In this document: piece after piece, positions 5,030 through 7,183 of the stretch | Position numbering within the stretch: position 1 is the first letter of the stretch | Layout of the letters: each line of letters starts with the position of its first letter | Assembly (NCBI GenBank): GCA_964586145.1 | Contig: CAZPHH010000140.1 | Coordinates: 1-7,183, forward strand | DNA from: JAFGJQ01 sp964586145 | Lineage (GTDB): Bacteria; Planctomycetota; Phycisphaerae; UBA1845 | DNA: 7,183 nt | Reading direction: 5' to 3' | The notes under the pieces: model-generated | Databases searched by the model: none | What the model was told of the DNA's origin: nothing | Seen by the model: the letters and a program-made list of their open reading frames with translations, nothing else | Made by a program: the position numbers and the translations under genes

Positions 5030-7012
5030 ATGAGAAACCGTTCGTTCCACCTTTGCGCGTTCTGGATCGTCCTGGCCGTGGCCGCACATGCGGTCCACGC
5101 GGATGAATACCGTGTGGTTTCGCCCAACGGGCGCAACATCCTCACCGTCACCCGCACGGATACGGGCGTCCACTACGCCGTGCGGCGCGACGGCAAGGAG
5201 ATCATCCGGCCGACGCCGATCGCCATCACGATCGACGGCAAGGCCCTGCCCGGCGACGCCGCGGTGGCGGACGTCCAGTCGCAGACCCTCGACGAGACGG
5301 TCACGCCGGTGGTGCCCACGATCGGCTCGGCGCTTCGCGAGCATTGCCGGGAATCGCGGGTGGCGTTCGCGTGCGGCGTTGCGCTGCGGCTGCGGGCGTA
5401 TGACGACGGGGTGGCGTTCCGCTGGGAGTCCAGCCTCGGGCAGAAGGCGATCGTCGTGGATGGCGAGGCGCTGGCGTTCGGCTTCCGCAAGGATTTCGCG
5501 GTTTACTTCCCCAAGCCCAACGGCGAAGGGTTTTTCTCACACCAGGAGAACGAGTTTGACCGCCGCCCCGTCACAAAGTGCGCCGGACTGCCGGCCGGGC
5601 CGGTGCCCGCGCTGCTCGAGCTGGGCGGCGGCGACTACCTGCTGATCACCGATGTGAACGTCGAGGGCTACCCGGGGCTCTGGCTCCGGGGCGGAGAGAA
5701 GACCACTCTCGTGGCCGAGTTCCCGCGGTACCCGGCCCAGACGCAGCGGGACACCGATCGCGACGTCAAGATCGTGGAGCGCAAGCCGCACCTGGCGGAG
5801 ACGGTCGGAGAACGCACCTACCCGTGGCGGGCGTTTGTGCTCGCGGACGCGGCCGGGCTGCTGACGAGCACCATGCTTTACCACCTGGCCGAGCCGAGCC
5901 GGCTGGCGGAGACGTCGTGGATCCGGCCCGGCAAGGTGGCCTGGGACTGGTGGAACGCGTTGAACATTCATGGCGTGCCGTTCCGGGCCGGCGTGAACCA
6001 GGACACGTACAAGCACTACATCGACTTTGCGGCGGAGAACGGGATTCCGTACATCATCCTCGACGAAGGCTGGAGCGTGCCCGGCCCGGAGAACCTGCTG
6101 AAGGTGGTGCCGGAGATCGACATGCCCGCCCTGATTCGGTACGGGGTCGAGCGGCGGGTGGGTGTTGTTCTGTGGATGACATCGACCGCGCTGGAGGCCA
6201 ACTTCCAGCGGGCGTTCGAGCAGTTCGAGGCGTGGGGCGTGGCGGGCCTGAAGATCGACTTCATGCAGCGCGACGACCAGATCATGATGGATTTCCTGTA
6301 CCGCGCGGCGGCCGAGGCGGCCCGCCGGAAGATGATCGTCGACTACCACGGCGGCCCCAAGCCGGCCGGGATCACCCGCACGTGGCCCAACGTGCTGACG
6401 ATCGAATCGGTCCTCGGGCTGGAACAGGCGAAATGGTGCGACAAGGCCGACCCGGAGATGGCGGTTTTGCTGCCGTTCATTCGCATGGTGGTCGGTCCGA
6501 TGGACTACACGCCGGGGGCGATGGTCAACCTGCAGAAAAAGGACTTCCGGTCGATGTTCAGCCGACCGGCCAGCATGGGCACGCGGGCCCATCAGTTGGC
6601 GATGTACGTGGTCTACGTCAGCCCGCTGCAGATGCTGGCGGACAGCCCGAGCCACTACCGGGCGAATCCCGATTGCCTGCCGTTCCTGCGGCGCGTGCCC
6701 GTGACGTGGGATGAAACCCGGGTGCTGGCGGCGGAGGTGGGCAAGGTCGTTGCGGTGGCGCGCCGGCACGGCGACACGTGGTATGTCGGGGCGCTGACGG
6801 ACTGGACCGCGCGGGACCTCTCGTTGCCGCTGGATTTCCTGGCGGCCGGCCCGTATGCCGTGACGGCCTGGTCCGACGGGGTGAACGCGGACCGCTACGG
6901 AAGCGACGTGTCCGTGACCCGGCGGGAGGTGGACGCGAAGGGCAAGCTGGGCATTCACCTTGCCCCGGGCGGCGGCTTTGCGGCCATCGTGGAGAAGGCC
7001 CCAACGCCGTAG
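5030..7012 (+). CDS. Secreted GH97 family glycoside hydrolase, retaining type (alpha-galactosidase-like)
   Basis: A 660-residue protein with a Sec type I signal peptide (core FWIVLAVAAHA, likely cleavage after VHA at residue 24). From memory the length matches retaining GH97 members such as BT1871 (about 660) better than SusB (about 738). Order: N-terminal beta-sandwich (about 25-270) with NGEGFFSHQENEFD, whose Glu175 is a candidate calcium ligand; catalytic (beta/alpha)8 barrel with WDWWN (305-309), ILDEGW (343-348) and GLKIDFMQRDDQ (406-417); IESVLGLE (458-465); and a C-terminal beta domain from about 558. In GH97 the retaining enzymes carry an Asp nucleophile where inverting SusB-type enzymes have Gly. 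Asp410 in KIDF fits that nucleophile and Glu459 the acid/base. I therefore infer hydrolysis of terminal alpha-galactosides or a related sugar with retention, in the periplasm or outside the cell. The exact substrate cannot be read from sequence. Sampled stretches are richer in G+C than the two upstream genes. Confidence 0.93.
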   Translation: MRNRSFHLCAFWIVLAVAAHAVHADEYRVVSPNGRNILTVTRTDTGVHYAVRRDGKEIIRPTPIAITIDGKALPGDAAVADVQSQTLDETVTPVVPTIGSALREHCRESRVAFACGVALRLRAYDDGVAFRWESSLGQKAIVVDGEALAFGFRKDFAVYFPKPNGEGFFSHQENEFDRRPVTKCAGLPAGPVPALLELGGGDYLLITDVNVEGYPGLWLRGGEKTTLVAEFPRYPAQTQRDTDRDVKIVERKPHLAETVGERTYPWRAFVLADAAGLLTSTMLYHLAEPSRLAETSWIRPGKVAWDWWNALNIHGVPFRAGVNQDTYKHYIDFAAENGIPYIILDEGWSVPGPENLLKVVPEIDMPALIRYGVERRVGVVLWMTSTALEANFQRAFEQFEAWGVAGLKIDFMQRDDQIMMDFLYRAAAEAARRKMIVDYHGGPKPAGITRTWPNVLTIESVLGLEQAKWCDKADPEMAVLLPFIRMVVGPMDYTPGAMVNLQKKDFRSMFSRPASMGTRAHQLAMYVVYVSPLQMLADSPSHYRANPDCLPFLRRVPVTWDETRVLAAEVGKVVAVARRHGDTWYVGALTDWTARDLSLPLDFLAAGPYAVTAWSDGVNADRYGSDVSVTRREVDAKGKLGIHLAPGGGFAAIVEKAPTP

Positions 7013-7111
7013 GGCGGCCCCGACAGGCTCCGCGCCGCAAGGTCGACGAAGCGGATGTGTCGGCCGCATCGACGGTCCGGGCTTCGGAGGGACATTCACG
7101 ACCCGTACATC

Positions 7112-7172
7112 GCGTGATGGCCGGCGAAAAAGAACCGGCCGCGGGGCGAGTCCGCGGCCGGTGCGTGATGGC
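7112..7172. repeat. 10-base direct repeat flanking the terminator hairpin
   Basis: GCGTGATGGC occurs at 7112-7121 and again at 7163-7172, 51 bases apart, bracketing the hairpin. It might be a short duplication or chance. No transposase or longer terminal repeat is visible. Confidence 0.35.
7126..7162 (-). terminator. Probable intrinsic terminator for a minus-strand gene to the right
   Basis: Perfect 11-base arms ACCGGCCGCGG (7134-7144) and CCGCGGCCGGT (7152-7162) enclose a 7-base loop, with a possible extra G-T pair inside. On the minus strand the stem is followed by TCTTTTTCG, a T-rich tail. On the plus strand no T-run follows. The polarity therefore fits a convergent gene entering from beyond 7183. 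The hairpin may still help end the GH97 transcript, whose stop codon is about 120 bases away. Confidence 0.6.
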
Positions 7173-7183
7173 TGTCGTGTGTC

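Noticed and set aside
4654..5106. 150-residue plus-strand frame overlapping the GH97 start
   Set aside because: It crosses the tandem repeat and the GH97 signal peptide in another frame, is Arg/Gly-rich, and has no recognisable domain.
5578..6714. 378-residue plus-strand frame inside the GH97 gene
   Set aside because: Out-of-frame shadow with Arg/Gly/Ala-rich composition and no motif; third positions of the real gene explain the lack of stops.
5537..7099. 520-residue open frame on the minus strand opposite the GH97 gene
   Set aside because: It is the antisense shadow of a GC-rich coding gene; it is rich in Arg, His, Pro and Gln, has no domain or signal, and the plus-strand GH97 motifs fully explain the region.

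Overview
The window looks like a piece of a high-GC chromosome from a free-living, polysaccharide-handling bacterium, most likely Planctomycetota (Phycisphaerae-like). This placement is an inference. It rests on three things: lipoproteins with Gly/Asn/Asp low-complexity linkers after the lipid-carrying cysteine, a beta-helix protein with a 'choice-of-anchor Q' type C-terminus, and hairpin-rich intergenic repeats of a style I associate with planctomycete genomes. No rRNA, tRNA or housekeeping marker is present, so another phylum such as Hydrogenedentota cannot be excluded.

Layout: positions 1-674 hold no credible gene but are packed with short perfect inverted repeats, the first of which (13-32) closes on a GTGA tetraloop. 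Three plus-strand genes follow, separated by sizeable gaps. (1) 675-2108 encodes a secreted lipoprotein with a right-handed parallel beta-helix. It recalls polysaccharide lyase family 9 but appears to lack that family's catalytic lysine. (2) 2336-4495 encodes a 719-residue lipoprotein with a probable caspase-like (peptidase clan CD) His/Cys domain and an unrecognised beta-rich C-terminal region. (3) 5030-7012 encodes a secreted 660-residue GH97 family glycoside hydrolase of the retaining (Asp nucleophile) type. A 534-base gap before the GH97 gene carries a degenerate tandem repeat of about 35-40 bases. A strong hairpin near the right edge is built like an intrinsic terminator for a minus-strand gene lying beyond the window.

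All three products carry export signals (two lipoprotein, one Sec type I), so the window is devoted to cell-envelope or extracellular functions. The beta-helix protein and the GH97 enzyme fit glycan binding or breakdown. The gaps of 227 and 534 bases argue against one tight operon. The most noteworthy item is the lipid-anchored caspase-like protein, which has an unusually long segment between its putative catalytic His and Cys. I see no evidence of a mobile element, CRISPR array, defence island or RNA gene.
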